Source of the DNA: Orenia metallireducens
GTDB taxonomy: Bacteria > Bacillota > Halanaerobiia > Halobacteroidales > Halobacteroidaceae
Direction of reading: 5' to 3'
Length of the DNA stretch: 64,000 nucleotides
NCBI RefSeq assembly: GCF_003001995.1
Contig: NZ_PVNB01000008.1
Coordinates: forward strand, 62,001-126,000
The notes beneath the pieces are model-generated. The model was given only the letters and a program-made list of their open reading frames with translations, was not told the DNA's origin and made no database searches. The first letter of the stretch is position 1, and every line of letters starts with the position of its first letter. Shown here one piece after another: positions 50,516 to 62,571 of the stretch. Both the position numbers and the translations under genes were made by a program.

Positions 50516-52507
50516 ATGGATATGAGTGATTTTAAAGAGTTATATGCTAGTGAATCTAGAGAGCATTTAGATCTGTTAAATGATGCACTATTGACTTTAG
50601 AGAATAATCCTAATGATATGGAAATGATAAATGAAGCTTTTAGAGCAGCACATACCTTAAAGGGTATGGCGGGAACTATGGGCTTTGACAATGTTAGCGA
50701 GTTAGCTCATGCTATGGAGAATGTTATGGACTTGATTAGAGATGAGACTTTAGCTGTTAATACTGAGGTTATTAATTTACTCTTTAAAGCAGTTGATATG
50801 TTAGAGCTATTAAGTAGTAGTCCTGAAGAGACTAGTGGATTAGATACACTAATCAAGGAATTAAAAGCATACTCCCAAGGTGATGTAGTAGTAGAGAAGC
50901 CAGCTAATACTACAGCTAATCTAAAGCAAGATAATGACTTTAACTTGACCCAAGAAGAGATAGAGATGACTCAAAATGCCCATGGCCATCCAATGACTAT
51001 CAGAGTTAAATTAGAAGAAGATTGTGTCTTTAAATCTTTAAGAGCAGATATGGTCTTAGATGCTTTAGAAGAGCATGGAGAGTTGATTAAGGCAAATCCT
51101 GAAATAGAGAAGATTAAAAATGAGGAGTTTGAGCATACCTTCTACGTCTTGTTCTCAACTAAAGATGATAAAGATATAATCTATAATTCCTTAAATAGTG
51201 TCTCTGAGGTTGAAGAGGTAGAGATTAACCTTATTGAAGATATAACTGAATTATTAATCAAAGAGGATACTAAGCCTAAAGAAGAGAGTAAAACTACTAG
51301 TGAAGATAATGAAAAGAAGAAGCCTAAAGCAGCCACATTATCTAAGCGTCTAAAATCCAATAATACAATCAGGGTAGATGTAGAGCGTTTAGATTCTTTA
51401 ATGAATTTAGTTGCAGAGCTAGTTATTAAGCGGACTCAGGTTGAATCTGTTGGTAGAAGCTATAATCTAGATGAATTGAACAAGAAATTAAAACCATTAA
51501 GTAAGGTAACTACTGAATTACAGAATGCTGTAATGGAGATGAGAATGGTTCCAATCAGCTTGGTGTTCAATCGCTTTCCTAGGTTAGTTAGAGACTTATC
51601 CCAAGAATTAGATAAGAATATTAATTTAGTAATTGAAGGTGAAGATACAGAGTTAGATAGAACTATTATTGATGAGATTGGAGATCCATTAGTCCATATG
51701 ATCCGTAATTCTATAGACCATGGTGTTGAAAGTCCAGCTAAAAGAGAAGCAGCTGGAAAGGATCCAGTTGGTTTAGTTAGATTGTCAGCCTTCCATGAAG
51801 GTAATAATGTTGTAATTCAAATTCAAGATGATGGAAATGGAATTGACCCTGAATTTATTGGAAATATGGCAGTAGAAAAAGGTGTTATTTCCCAATCCGA
51901 ATTAGAAACTATGAGTGATAATGAGATAATAAAATTGATTTTTGCTGCAGGATTTAGTACTGCAGCTAAAGTAAGTGATGTGTCAGGTCGTGGAGTAGGA
52001 ATGGATGTTGTAAAGAATAAGATAGAGTCTTTAAGTGGTTCTGTTGATATTACTTCACAAGTTGGTAAAGGTTCTATCTTTACTATTAAATTACCATTGA
52101 CATTATCTATCATTCAAGGTTTCTTGACTAAAGTAGCAAATCAAGAGTATGTAATTCCATTAGAATCTATTCAAGAAATTGTAGATGTCAATTTAGATGA
52201 GATTCAAACTATTAGAAAAGAGAAGGTTATTCACCGTAGAGGGTCTGTAATCCCATTAATCTCTTTACGCAATAAGTTAAATAAAGCAGAATTAGCAGAG
52301 AAAAGAACTGAAATTCCTACAGTTATTGTTGAAGTAGGAGATGAAAATTATGGTTTAATGGTGGACTCTATTATTGGTCAACAAGAGGTAGTAATCAAGC
52401 GAATTAATGATTTATCCGAGAATCTTCAAAAGATTGCTGGTGGAGCTATCTTAGGTGATGGTAGTATTGCTTTAATTATCAATGTAGAGGAAATTACAAC
52501 AGGTTAG
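50516..52507 (+). CDS. cheA: Chemotaxis histidine kinase
   Basis: 663-aa CheA. P1 (Hpt) at about 1-105 with phosphorylated H46 in AAHTLKGMAGTMGF; P2 at about 150-245; a charged linker; P3 dimerisation at about 280-345 (TIRVDVERLDSLMNLVAELV); P4 ATPase with GDPLVHMIRNSIDHGVE (N box), IQIQDDGNGIDP (G1) and VSDVSGRGVGMDVVKNKIES (G2); P5 CheW-like at about 530-660. ATG 50516 follows AGGAAGGGGG. It phosphorylates the CheY and CheB products of the genes that follow. Confidence 0.96.
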   Translation: MDMSDFKELYASESREHLDLLNDALLTLENNPNDMEMINEAFRAAHTLKGMAGTMGFDNVSELAHAMENVMDLIRDETLAVNTEVINLLFKAVDMLELLSSSPEETSGLDTLIKELKAYSQGDVVVEKPANTTANLKQDNDFNLTQEEIEMTQNAHGHPMTIRVKLEEDCVFKSLRADMVLDALEEHGELIKANPEIEKIKNEEFEHTFYVLFSTKDDKDIIYNSLNSVSEVEEVEINLIEDITELLIKEDTKPKEESKTTSEDNEKKKPKAATLSKRLKSNNTIRVDVERLDSLMNLVAELVIKRTQVESVGRSYNLDELNKKLKPLSKVTTELQNAVMEMRMVPISLVFNRFPRLVRDLSQELDKNINLVIEGEDTELDRTIIDEIGDPLVHMIRNSIDHGVESPAKREAAGKDPVGLVRLSAFHEGNNVVIQIQDDGNGIDPEFIGNMAVEKGVISQSELETMSDNEIIKLIFAAGFSTAAKVSDVSGRGVGMDVVKNKIESLSGSVDITSQVGKGSIFTIKLPLTLSIIQGFLTKVANQEYVIPLESIQEIVDVNLDEIQTIRKEKVIHRRGSVIPLISLRNKLNKAELAEKRTEIPTVIVEVGDENYGLMVDSIIGQQEVVIKRINDLSENLQKIAGGAILGDGSIALIINVEEITTG

Positions 52508-52520
52508 GAGGGGAATCATC

Positions 52521-52883
52521 TTGTCGAAGTCTGTATTGATTGTTGATGATGCACAATTTATGCGCACAATGTTGGGAAAATTAATTGAAGAGAATGGCTA
52601 TGAGGTAGCTGGAGAAGCTATTAATGGTGAAGAAGCTATACAGAAATACATGGATTTATCCCCAGATTTGGTAACGATGGATATTACTATGCCTAAGATG
52701 GATGGTGTTGAGGCTACTAAACAGATTCTTGCCTTCAACCCTGAAGCCAAAGTAGTCATGTGTAGTGCTATGGGTCAAAAGCCAATGGTAGTAGAATCTT
52801 TAAAAGCAGGAGCAAAGGACTTTATAGTAAAACCTATTAAACCAAACAAAGTAAAGGATGCTCTAAAGAATATTCTAGGTTAA
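52521..52883 (+). CDS. cheY: Chemotaxis response regulator
   Basis: 120-aa single receiver domain. Acidic pair D9/D10 in VLIVDDAQFM, phospho-acceptor D54 in LVTMDITMPKMDG, and K104 in DFIVKPIKP. TTG 52521 follows AGGAGGGG. The stop is followed after about 40 bases by a second copy of the last 69 bases of the gene (52926-52997), so the downstream region derives from a duplication. Confidence 0.94.
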   Translation: MSKSVLIVDDAQFMRTMLGKLIEENGYEVAGEAINGEEAIQKYMDLSPDLVTMDITMPKMDGVEATKQILAFNPEAKVVMCSAMGQKPMVVESLKAGAKDFIVKPIKPNKVKDALKNILG

Positions 52884-52925
52884 AGTTATTTATGAATTAC
52901 GAAAGGTTTCTGTGAAACCTGTAGG

Positions 52926-52997
52926 AAGGACTTTATAGTAAAACCTATTAAACCAAACAAAGTAAAAGATACTTTAAAGAACATTCTAAGTTAATAG
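52926..52997 (+). pseudogene. Duplicated 3' tail of cheY
   Basis: AAGGACTTTATAGTAAAACC and the 49 bases after it repeat the cheY end at 52815-52883 with only a few changes; it would encode KDFIVKPIKPNKVKDTLKNI followed by LS and a stop. No receiver N-terminus precedes it; instead there is a short hairpin AGGTTTC-TGT-GAAACCT (about 52904-52920). It is a remnant of a tandem cheY copy or of a misaligned recombination. Confidence 0.85.
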
Positions 52998-53073
52998 ATT
53001 TTAGCTATAGAGGTTTTTTCAGAATTTAATTATATAAAAATCTTTAGAGGCTTTGGATTTAGTTTATTATAAT

Positions 53074-53105
53074 ACTAAGCCACAGGTTTAAACCTGTGGC
53101 TTAGT
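53074..53105. repeat. Perfect 32-base palindrome between cheY and cheB
   Basis: ACTAAGCCACAGGTTT / AAACCTGTGGCTTAGT, 16 bp per arm and no mismatch. No T-run follows (AGAAATAG), so it is not a standard terminator. The rest of the 525-base cheY-cheB gap contains the cheY tail remnant and otherwise AT-rich sequence without a gene. Confidence 0.85.
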
Positions 53106-53408
53106 AGAAATAGTTAAATTATTAAACTTATTTTTCATGTTTTATATATTAGAAGGCTTAGTTTATACCTAAAAGAGAGTTTAAGATTAGGTTGATTCTT
53201 TCTTAACTGTTCAATCAGTAACTTGATTAGATATAGATTAAGCCTAGAAATTATACTATCAATATTACTATATTTGAAATTTAATTAGATCAATTATTTT
53301 ATCTTAAAATAGTCATATATAGATCAGGATTTTAGAGGTGTAGCAGATAGCTTCTAAAGTCTTTTAAAAATGTTTAGAGAGAAATTTCTCTTTAATGGGG
53401 GTGTCGAT

Positions 53409-54515
53409 TTGGCTTCACAATTAGGAATATCGAGACCAATTAAAGTGTTAGTAGTTGATGATTCTGCTTTTATGAGAAAAGTTGTCAGTGAAATGCTAGA
53501 AGAAGCAGATGATATAGAGGTTATCGATAAAGCAAGAAATGGAATAGATGCTTTGCGTAAGATTGAAACTGATGAACCTGATGTAATTACTTTAGATGTA
53601 GAGATGCCTAAGATGGATGGATTGGAATTTCTGCAGAAGTTACCAGAGTTAATTGGAAAGAATATTCCAGTTATTATGTTAAGCAGTTTAACTACCAAGC
53701 AGAGCAAGACTACAATTAAAGCTTTAGAATTAGGGGCAATTGATTTTGTTGCTAAGCCTTCTGGAAGTATCTCTTTAGATATAGATCAAGTTAAACAAGA
53801 GTTGATTGAAAAGGTAAGGATAGCAGCAGGAGCTAAATCTAAATTAGCAAAAATTTCTAAGACTTTCTCAAGAACACTAAAACCAGTGAAAAAGAGAGTA
53901 ATTAGTACTAAGAAAATAACTGCTAAACCTTCAATATCAACTAGAGCTACTGGTCTTACAAAGCTAGTAGTTATAGGTTCTTCGACTGGAGGGCCTAGAG
54001 CTTTAAAAGAAGTGGTAACATTATTACCTGAAGATTTAGATGCTGCAGTTTTAATCGTTCAGCATATGCCTCCAGGTTTTACTACTTCTCTAGCCCAAAG
54101 GTTGGATAAATTATCTGATATTAGAGTTAAAGAAGCGGCAGAAGGAGATCGATTAGAGAAGGGGCTTGCTTTATTAGCTCCAGGAGATTATCATATGACC
54201 ATCGAAAATGGGCAGGTTAAATTGAACCAGAATCCAAAGGTTCATAATGTTCGTCCTGCTGTCGATGTGACCATGGAGTCTATTGCTTATGACTATAATT
54301 CTAATACTGTTGGAGTTATCTTAACTGGTATGGGTAAAGATGGAGCAGAAGGTATGAAGTTGATTAGAGATAATGGTGGTAAGACTATAGGTCAAGATGA
54401 AGAGACCTGTGTAGTCTATGGTATGCCTAAAGTAGCTTATGAGATAGGTGGAGTAGAGGTGGTTAAGCCTATTGATAGGATTGCTGAGGAGATTGTTAGA
54501 ATGGTAAATTCATAA
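53409..54515 (+). CDS. cheB: Chemotaxis protein-glutamate methylesterase
   Basis: 368-aa CheB: receiver domain 10-125 with D63 in ITLDVEMPKMDG and KPSG, a basic linker at about 150-180, and the methylesterase/deamidase domain with catalytic S192 (GSSTGGP), H219 (VQHMPPGFT) and D311 (GMGKDGAEGM). Start is TTG 53409, five bases after GGGGGTG, giving LASQLGISRPIKVLVVDD; the longer reading from 53370 has no binding site. It adapts receptors by removing methyl groups. cheR and receptor genes are not in the window. Confidence 0.93.
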   Translation: MASQLGISRPIKVLVVDDSAFMRKVVSEMLEEADDIEVIDKARNGIDALRKIETDEPDVITLDVEMPKMDGLEFLQKLPELIGKNIPVIMLSSLTTKQSKTTIKALELGAIDFVAKPSGSISLDIDQVKQELIEKVRIAAGAKSKLAKISKTFSRTLKPVKKRVISTKKITAKPSISTRATGLTKLVVIGSSTGGPRALKEVVTLLPEDLDAAVLIVQHMPPGFTTSLAQRLDKLSDIRVKEAAEGDRLEKGLALLAPGDYHMTIENGQVKLNQNPKVHNVRPAVDVTMESIAYDYNSNTVGVILTGMGKDGAEGMKLIRDNGGKTIGQDEETCVVYGMPKVAYEIGGVEVVKPIDRIAEEIVRMVNS

Positions 54516-54522
54516 TATAGAT

Positions 54523-54558
54523 AAAGAGGAGATAGTCACTGCTATCTCCTCTTTTTTT
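54523..54558 (+). terminator. Intrinsic terminator of cheB
   Basis: AAAGAGGAGATAG / CTATCTCCTCTTT, a 13-bp stem with a six-base loop, followed by a run of T. Confidence 0.95.
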
Positions 54559-54588
54559 ATTTTAGTCTTATTATTTTTATCTTTTAAT

Positions 54589-54684
54589 GGATATATTGCG
54601 ATACTTTAGTAATCAGTAATGAGTGGCGGGTAACAGGTAATAAGTAAGTTCTTTACTAGTTACTCGTTACTCATTACTGTATTT
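54589..54684. repeat. Palindromic element between cheB and parC
   Basis: Begins with the outer-arm word GGATATATTGCGATACTTT (54589-54607) shared with 1334 and 24777, but its interior is GTAATCAGTAATGAGTGGCGG ... GTTACTCGTTACTCATTACT, the other word family. It ends at the parC stop (54686-54688). It is a hybrid that links the two repeat families. Confidence 0.75.
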
Positions 54685-54685
54685 A

Positions 54686-57070
54686 TTACTCTTTTTCTAA
54701 TCTAGGTACTCTAATAATCTTCACAAACTCATCATTATTGAGTTTTGCCTGAGAGTACATAGCACCTAAGCGTTTGGTCTCTGTAATATCGCTAACCTCT
54801 ATTTCGACTATCTCTCCATTATCACTGACTAAGATGATTTTATCATCGGTCTTAGCAGTTAGAATTTCCAATAATTTATATTTATCATTGGACATAGTCT
54901 TTAATCCTTTTCCATTTCTCTTCTGCAGAGTATAATCTTCAACTGGGCTTGCTTTTCCACGTCCTTCTTTGGTAATAGAAAGGACTAATGAAGAATCTTC
55001 AATTATATTAAAGCTAATGACCTTATCACCTTCATCTAAGTTAATTCCTTTACTACCTTTGGTATTACGTCCAGTATCAGTGATCTCTTCTTCCTTGAAG
55101 TGGATAGTATAGCCTTCTTTAGTACCTAATAAGATTTCTTGCTGGCCATTGCTAACGGCAGCGCCAATTACTTCATCACCTTCATTTAAATTGATTGCCT
55201 TAATAGATGAGATACTACTTTCATATTCTTCACCTTTGGTCTTTTTAACTAAGCCATCTTTAGTAGCAAGCATAATATAGTTCTCTTTAGCGTAATCATT
55301 TAGCATAATAACTCCAACAATATGTTCATCCATCGGTAACTTTAAGTATTGATTCAATGGGTCACCAGTAGACAAGCCATGATGTTCTGGGATCTCATGG
55401 GATGTAATACTATAAGCCTGTCCTTTATCGGTAAAGAATAAGATTTGGTCTAAGTTTCTTCCAGTTACTATATTGCTGATGAAGTCATTTTTAGCAGAGC
55501 GAACATTATCTAGACTATCTGTTTTCTTAATATAATTGCGATAGGAGAGGGAGATAACTACATCTTTATCCTTAATTAAATCCTCCTTCTCAATTTCGGC
55601 TTTAGAGTCATCGGCTAATATCTTAGTCTTACGTTTATCACCATACTTTTCTTTAATTTCTAGTAGTTCATCTTTAACGATATTATCTAGAATATCATTA
55701 TTGTTTAGAATTGATTTTAGATAGTTAATCTTCTCCCGAATCTCTGCTAAATCCCCTTCTAATTTATCAATTTCTAAGCTGACTAGGCGCTGCAATCTCA
55801 TATTTAAGATAGCTTCTGCTTGTTTTTTGGTTACTTCTAGTTCCTTTTTTAGATTTCTTTTGGCTTCTGGGGTAGATTTAGAGCTTCTAATAACTTTGAT
55901 TACCTTATCCAAGTTATCGGTAGCTTTTTTAAGCCCAATTAAGATATGCTCTCTAGCTTGTGCCTTTTCTAATTGATGTTTAGCCCTTCTAGTAATTACT
56001 TCTCTTCTAAAGTCTAAGAAGTGTTCTAATATCTTCTTAATATTCATAACCTTTGGTTGTTGGTCTACCAAAGCTAACATGTTAATTCTCATATTAGATT
56101 GTAAGGAGGTATACTTATATAAGCGATTTAAGATTATCTCTGGATTTGCTTTCTTCTTCAATTCAATTACAATTCTAAGTCCTTCCCGATCACTCTCATC
56201 ACGAATATCACTGATATTATCAATTTTTCCTTTTTTAACGGTATCAGCCATCTCTTCAATCAATTTAGCCTTACTTAATTGATAAGGTATTTCAGTAATG
56301 ATGATACTTTGCTTACCTCGACCTTCATCTTCAATCTTACTTCTACCACGAATGGTTATCTTACCTGTTCCAGTGGTATAAGCTGTCTTGATTCCATCGT
56401 TTCCAACAATAATACCTCCAGTAGGGAAGTCAGGTCCTGGAATGGTCTTCATCAGATCTTTAATACTGATCTCTTGATTATTTAATAGTTGAATTAAGCC
56501 ATCGATAACCTCTGATAGGTTATGGGGTGGGATATTTGTACTCATTCCAACAGCAATTCCGTTAGACCCATTAATCAATAGGTTAGGAAGGCGTGATGGT
56601 AATACACTAGGCTCTTCTAAACTACTATCAAAGTTAGGAATAAAATCAACGGTATTTTCTTCAATATCCTGAAGTAAATCTTCTGAGATAGGTGCTAAAC
56701 GGGCTTCAGTATAACGCATAGCCGCTGCACTATCACCATCAATTGAGCCAAAGTTTCCATGTCCATCAATTAATATATATCTTTGGTTGAAATTTTGAGC
56801 CATTCTAACCATAGCATTATAAACTGAGGCATCACCATGAGGGTGATATTTACCTAATACTTCCCCGACGATACGTGCCGATTTTCTATGGGGTTTATCA
56901 GGAACTAGCCCCAATTTCTTAGTTGCATATAGGATTCTTCTATGTACTGGTTTAAGTCCATCTCTAACATCAGGTAGAGCACGGTCTATAATAACACTTA
57001 ACGAGTAGTTCAAATAGGAATTACGCATTTTGTCTTCAATAGCTACAGGTGTAATCTGTTTGTCTTTCAT
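54686..57070 (-). CDS. parC: Type IIA topoisomerase subunit A, ParC-like
   Basis: 794-aa DNA breakage/reunion subunit. [40 protein letters not shown] (S82 at the quinolone position) and [11 protein letters not shown] with catalytic Y120 are conserved. The C-terminal beta-pinwheel (about 490-790) has repeats but no clean GyrA box: the first blade reads [10 protein letters not shown], and only a degenerate QKRNGKG occurs in a later blade. That favours topoisomerase IV (decatenation) over gyrase, though Firmicute paralogues are hard to separate. ATG 57070 has GAAGGGAGA upstream. The gene is divergent from parE, and not in the usual parE-parC operon. Confidence 0.8.
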   Translation of the reverse strand: MKDKQITPVAIEDKMRNSYLNYSLSVIIDRALPDVRDGLKPVHRRILYATKKLGLVPDKPHRKSARIVGEVLGKYHPHGDASVYNAMVRMAQNFNQRYILIDGHGNFGSIDGDSAAAMRYTEARLAPISEDLLQDIEENTVDFIPNFDSSLEEPSVLPSRLPNLLINGSNGIAVGMSTNIPPHNLSEVIDGLIQLLNNQEISIKDLMKTIPGPDFPTGGIIVGNDGIKTAYTTGTGKITIRGRSKIEDEGRGKQSIIITEIPYQLSKAKLIEEMADTVKKGKIDNISDIRDESDREGLRIVIELKKKANPEIILNRLYKYTSLQSNMRINMLALVDQQPKVMNIKKILEHFLDFRREVITRRAKHQLEKAQAREHILIGLKKATDNLDKVIKVIRSSKSTPEAKRNLKKELEVTKKQAEAILNMRLQRLVSLEIDKLEGDLAEIREKINYLKSILNNNDILDNIVKDELLEIKEKYGDKRKTKILADDSKAEIEKEDLIKDKDVVISLSYRNYIKKTDSLDNVRSAKNDFISNIVTGRNLDQILFFTDKGQAYSITSHEIPEHHGLSTGDPLNQYLKLPMDEHIVGVIMLNDYAKENYIMLATKDGLVKKTKGEEYESSISSIKAINLNEGDEVIGAAVSNGQQEILLGTKEGYTIHFKEEEITDTGRNTKGSKGINLDEGDKVISFNIIEDSSLVLSITKEGRGKASPVEDYTLQKRNGKGLKTMSNDKYKLLEILTAKTDDKIILVSDNGEIVEIEVSDITETKRLGAMYSQAKLNNDEFVKIIRVPRLEKE

Positions 57071-59427
<2,357 letters not shown>

Positions 59428-59432
59428 GGGGG

Positions 59433-59463
59433 AGTAGTCCGAGGTTTCGGACTACTTCTTTTT
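59433..59463 (+). terminator. Intrinsic terminator of parE
   Basis: AGTAGTCCG / CGGACTACT, a 9-bp stem with a six-base loop, followed by TCTTTTT. Confidence 0.9.
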
Positions 59464-59469
59464 ATATAT

Positions 59470-59820
59470 TTGATAAAATCAAATATGATTTATACTTTTA
59501 GGTAATAGGTATTTTATGGATTGTTTGAGAGATTCTACTTCACCATAGTATAGGTTTCCCTATAGGCTACCTACCTTTTTCCCATAGATGAAAAAATAGG
59601 CAAAAAATCATTTAAAAAGATGGGGAAAACGCTATGTCTATCTAAGGAATATTGGTTTGGATTCTAGTTTTGGTAGCTATCTAAGATTGGGAGAGGACTC
59701 AAAGACCGCTTTCGTTTCTTTAAGAGATTAAAAGATAAAATAAGCTTGATTGTAAAATCAAAGAATAAAAACAACTCAATTAAACCTGTACCTTAGAATA
59801 CTCTAAGGTACAGGTTTTTT
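59470..59820 (+). ncRNA. Candidate noncoding transcript with its own terminator
   Basis: The stretch between parE and the addB-like gene has no plausible ORF yet ends in a strong hairpin terminator at 59782-59820 that no coding gene needs. A possible promoter is TTGATA (59470-59475) with TATACT (59491-59496), spacer 15, shorter than ideal. Within it AGGTAATAGGTA (about 59500) can pair with TACCTACC (about 59570), and ATAGG-TTT-CCTAT lies near 59550-59565. It does not look like tmRNA, SRP RNA or RNase P RNA. Expression is untested, so this is a candidate only. Confidence 0.35.
59782..59820 (+). terminator. Strong orphan intrinsic terminator
   Basis: AAACCTGTACCTTAGA / TCTAAGGTACAGGTTT, a perfect 16-bp stem with a four-base loop and T-run. 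It lies 320 bases beyond the parE terminator and about 150 bases before the next gene. Confidence 0.93.
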
Positions 59821-59967
59821 GGTATACTGATCTAATTATACAATTTCCTAAAATTTAACAGATAATTATAACGGTCAATCTTTATTATAGAAACAGGAAA
59901 CCCCCAATACTTTATAGAACTCAATAAAATAACTAACAATTATAATCACTAAAAGGTGGTGCAAAGT

Positions 59968-62571
59968 TTGCAACTAAATTACATTGATTATTCCACAAAT
60001 CTTTTTCAAGAAGTAATAGATAACACTAAGGCTAAGGTCTATGTCTTTGATAATAATCAGAATAAGATTCAAGCTAAGAAGTATTATCAGCAACCTTTCT
60101 TAGCTCAATCAAGTCTCTTTTTAACAATCTCAGAACTAAAAGAGAAAGTATTTACGAGTGATAAACTAGTGTTAAAAGAGGAGAAGCTGACTCTTATTTT
60201 TTATGAGTTATTAACCAAGAAAGATAAAGAGAAGCTAAAGGTAAATACTTACTATGATATCATTGATTTGTCGGCAGAGTACTTTAACTTTTATCAGGAA
60301 TTGAATGAGTATAACATAGATATGATTGATAATTTAGCAGGCTGGCAGTTGGAAAAGTATCAACTTTTTGAAGAGTTAAGAGCAAGGTATATTGCTAAGC
60401 TAGAGAAACTAGCTTATACCGATAGAACTCTAGTCTATGATTTTGATAACTTCAATCCTATCTTCCTAGCTGACTATCAAGAGCTAGTTTTTGTTAATCT
60501 CCTAGAGAGTACCCCTAAAGAAAGGGAGTTAATCTCTAGATTAGCAGAGGAAGGTAAAGAGGTTAGTATTTATAATCAAATTGCCAAAGAGGATTATAAC
60601 GAAGAGCAGTTGAAGCTGACTGATATGATTTTACCTGATAGTTTAGAGCAGAAGGTAGAGCTTTATCAGAGTAGTGAAGAGTTTTTACAGCTAGTAAATG
60701 CTCTTGCTAAGCTGAATCAAAGTGAAGAAGATTATCTGATTTTAGACGGTAACTTTGCTAATAGTAATTATCATAACTTATTATCGGCACAAAAGGTTAA
60801 GGTGGATCAGGATAGCTCCTTTACTAACAGTAATTTATATAGATTTTTGGATGCTTTACATAGTTTATTAAAGACTGCTGATCTAAGTAAAGGAAGATTG
60901 AAATTAAGTATGGAGGCTTTATTAGCTGCTAGTTATTTAAAGGTTTTTAGAGCTTACTATGACTTAACAGAGCTTGATCTTAAGAATTTAGTCGATTTAG
61001 CTCAAGCTGATTATGTCTATTTTGATGAGAGCTTATGCCTTGAAGGATTAGAGCAGTTTAAAGTAATCATAGATGAAATCAAGATGATAAGTAAATTAAG
61101 TACTTTAGGAGAATATATTAGCTTTCTAGAGGGTTTAGACAAAGATAAATTAGTTGAAGATAAATACAAGAATACTATTAGCCAATACTTTGGAGCTTTA
61201 GCAGAGCTTAATTCAATTGAAGAGATGAATTTAGTCAGCTCCTGGAATAAGTATTTTAAGAATAGTTCTGAAGGATTATTTAGGTTAATTCTAAATTATT
61301 TAAGATTTAAAAAGATAAAATCACTAGATAATAATGAAGAGAGTAGAGTTGAAATTAAGGATTTATTAATCAGTAGCTTTGCTAATCATAATAGAATAAT
61401 TATGCTAAATATCAATGAAGGGGTTATTCCTACTTTAAGCTCTAGTAACTTCTTATTAACAGAAGAGCAGAGGAGTAAGTTAGGTTTAAGGACAGTTGAA
61501 GAGATTAGATTAAAGGAGAAGTATCTCTTCTTTAGGCATATCTTCAGCTCTCAAGATGTTATTATCTATGCAATTGAGAATCAAGATAAGAATATAGATT
61601 CTAGCTCGTTTTTAGAGGAATTGAGATTAAAGTATAATCTTCCCTTACAATCAGTTGAATTGAATGAGAAGCATTATCCTACAATAATTGATAGTATATT
61701 TGCTAGTAGTAATAATTCTCTAAAGGATAGATTGGACATTACTCATAGGCAACAGGATAGCTTAAAGCTAGAGGCAGCTGACTTTGAAGGTCAATTATCG
61801 CTATCTTATTATAAAGCGACTACTTTGAGTAGCTGCCACTATTGCTTCTTTTTAGAGCATATTGCCAAATTATCGGAAGAAAGGGTAGAGTTTGAGAAGA
61901 AGATCAGCCCTAAGGTGATTGGGATAATAGTCCATGAAGTTTTTGAAACGATAATTAATAATTACGGCAATCAGATAATGATCAATAATGGGAGTTTAGA
62001 TGAGGGAATAATTACAGCTACCTTAAAGCTGAAGCTACAAGCCTATGAATTAAAGCTCCCTAATTATTATCAGAAGTACTATCATAAGGTCTTATTTAAA
62101 TTGATTGCAGGTTCTATTAAAGGATTTTTTGAGAAATTAAAGAGAAAAGTTCCTAATATCAGGCAAATAGATAGCGAATGGAGTCTAGATAGAGAAGAAA
62201 GAAGAGTCTTTTTAGACCATCAAAAAGCCAAGGTCTATCTAAATGGGAGGTTAGATTTAATCCTAGAGGATGAAAATAATCAGAAGTATATTATAGATTA
62301 CAAGACTGGTAGTAGTAGCCAAGAGCAATTAGACTTCTACTCATTATTATATAACCCTGACTTTGAATCAGATGAGATTATTCAGAAGAGTATCTATAAT
62401 GTGATGAAAGAGAGCTTTGAAGATGGAAAAGTAAACTCTGAAGAGGAGTTTGCTCAGAAGTTACAAGCCTTATTACAAGACTTTTTGGATAGCAAGGAGT
62501 ATAGTAATCAGTATAAATACTATTGTAATAATTGTAGTTATAGTGAGATCTGTAAGGTGGTGCTAAAGTGA
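59968..62571 (+). CDS. addB: AddB-like helicase-nuclease subunit with Fe-S nuclease domain
   Basis: 867-aa protein, probable partner of the AddA-like helicase that follows. The C-terminal PD-(D/E)XK nuclease is clear: VIGIIVHEVFETII, GRLDLILEDENN, YIIDYKTGS. Cysteines C623 or C626 (SSCHYCFF) plus C853, C856 and C862 (CNNCSYSEIC) match the AddB-type Fe-S nuclease. The N-terminal 600 residues are helicase-like but no Walker A GxGKT is visible, unlike Bacillus AddB, so this may be a divergent AddB/RexB type. TTG 59968 is six bases after AAAGGTGGTG. Its stop overlaps the next start (GTGA). Role: processing of double-strand breaks for recombination. Confidence 0.78.
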   Translation: MQLNYIDYSTNLFQEVIDNTKAKVYVFDNNQNKIQAKKYYQQPFLAQSSLFLTISELKEKVFTSDKLVLKEEKLTLIFYELLTKKDKEKLKVNTYYDIIDLSAEYFNFYQELNEYNIDMIDNLAGWQLEKYQLFEELRARYIAKLEKLAYTDRTLVYDFDNFNPIFLADYQELVFVNLLESTPKERELISRLAEEGKEVSIYNQIAKEDYNEEQLKLTDMILPDSLEQKVELYQSSEEFLQLVNALAKLNQSEEDYLILDGNFANSNYHNLLSAQKVKVDQDSSFTNSNLYRFLDALHSLLKTADLSKGRLKLSMEALLAASYLKVFRAYYDLTELDLKNLVDLAQADYVYFDESLCLEGLEQFKVIIDEIKMISKLSTLGEYISFLEGLDKDKLVEDKYKNTISQYFGALAELNSIEEMNLVSSWNKYFKNSSEGLFRLILNYLRFKKIKSLDNNEESRVEIKDLLISSFANHNRIIMLNINEGVIPTLSSSNFLLTEEQRSKLGLRTVEEIRLKEKYLFFRHIFSSQDVIIYAIENQDKNIDSSSFLEELRLKYNLPLQSVELNEKHYPTIIDSIFASSNNSLKDRLDITHRQQDSLKLEAADFEGQLSLSYYKATTLSSCHYCFFLEHIAKLSEERVEFEKKISPKVIGIIVHEVFETIINNYGNQIMINNGSLDEGIITATLKLKLQAYELKLPNYYQKYYHKVLFKLIAGSIKGFFEKLKRKVPNIRQIDSEWSLDREERRVFLDHQKAKVYLNGRLDLILEDENNQKYIIDYKTGSSSQEQLDFYSLLYNPDFESDEIIQKSIYNVMKESFEDGKVNSEEEFAQKLQALLQDFLDSKEYSNQYKYYCNNCSYSEICKVVLK

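Noticed and set aside
1334-54684. Palindromic repeats as a CRISPR array
   Set aside because: Copies are dispersed across tens of kilobases, palindromic, variable in length and lack regular spacers or cas genes.
59470-59820. tmRNA, SRP RNA or RNase P RNA
   Set aside because: None of their conserved core sequences is present in the block.
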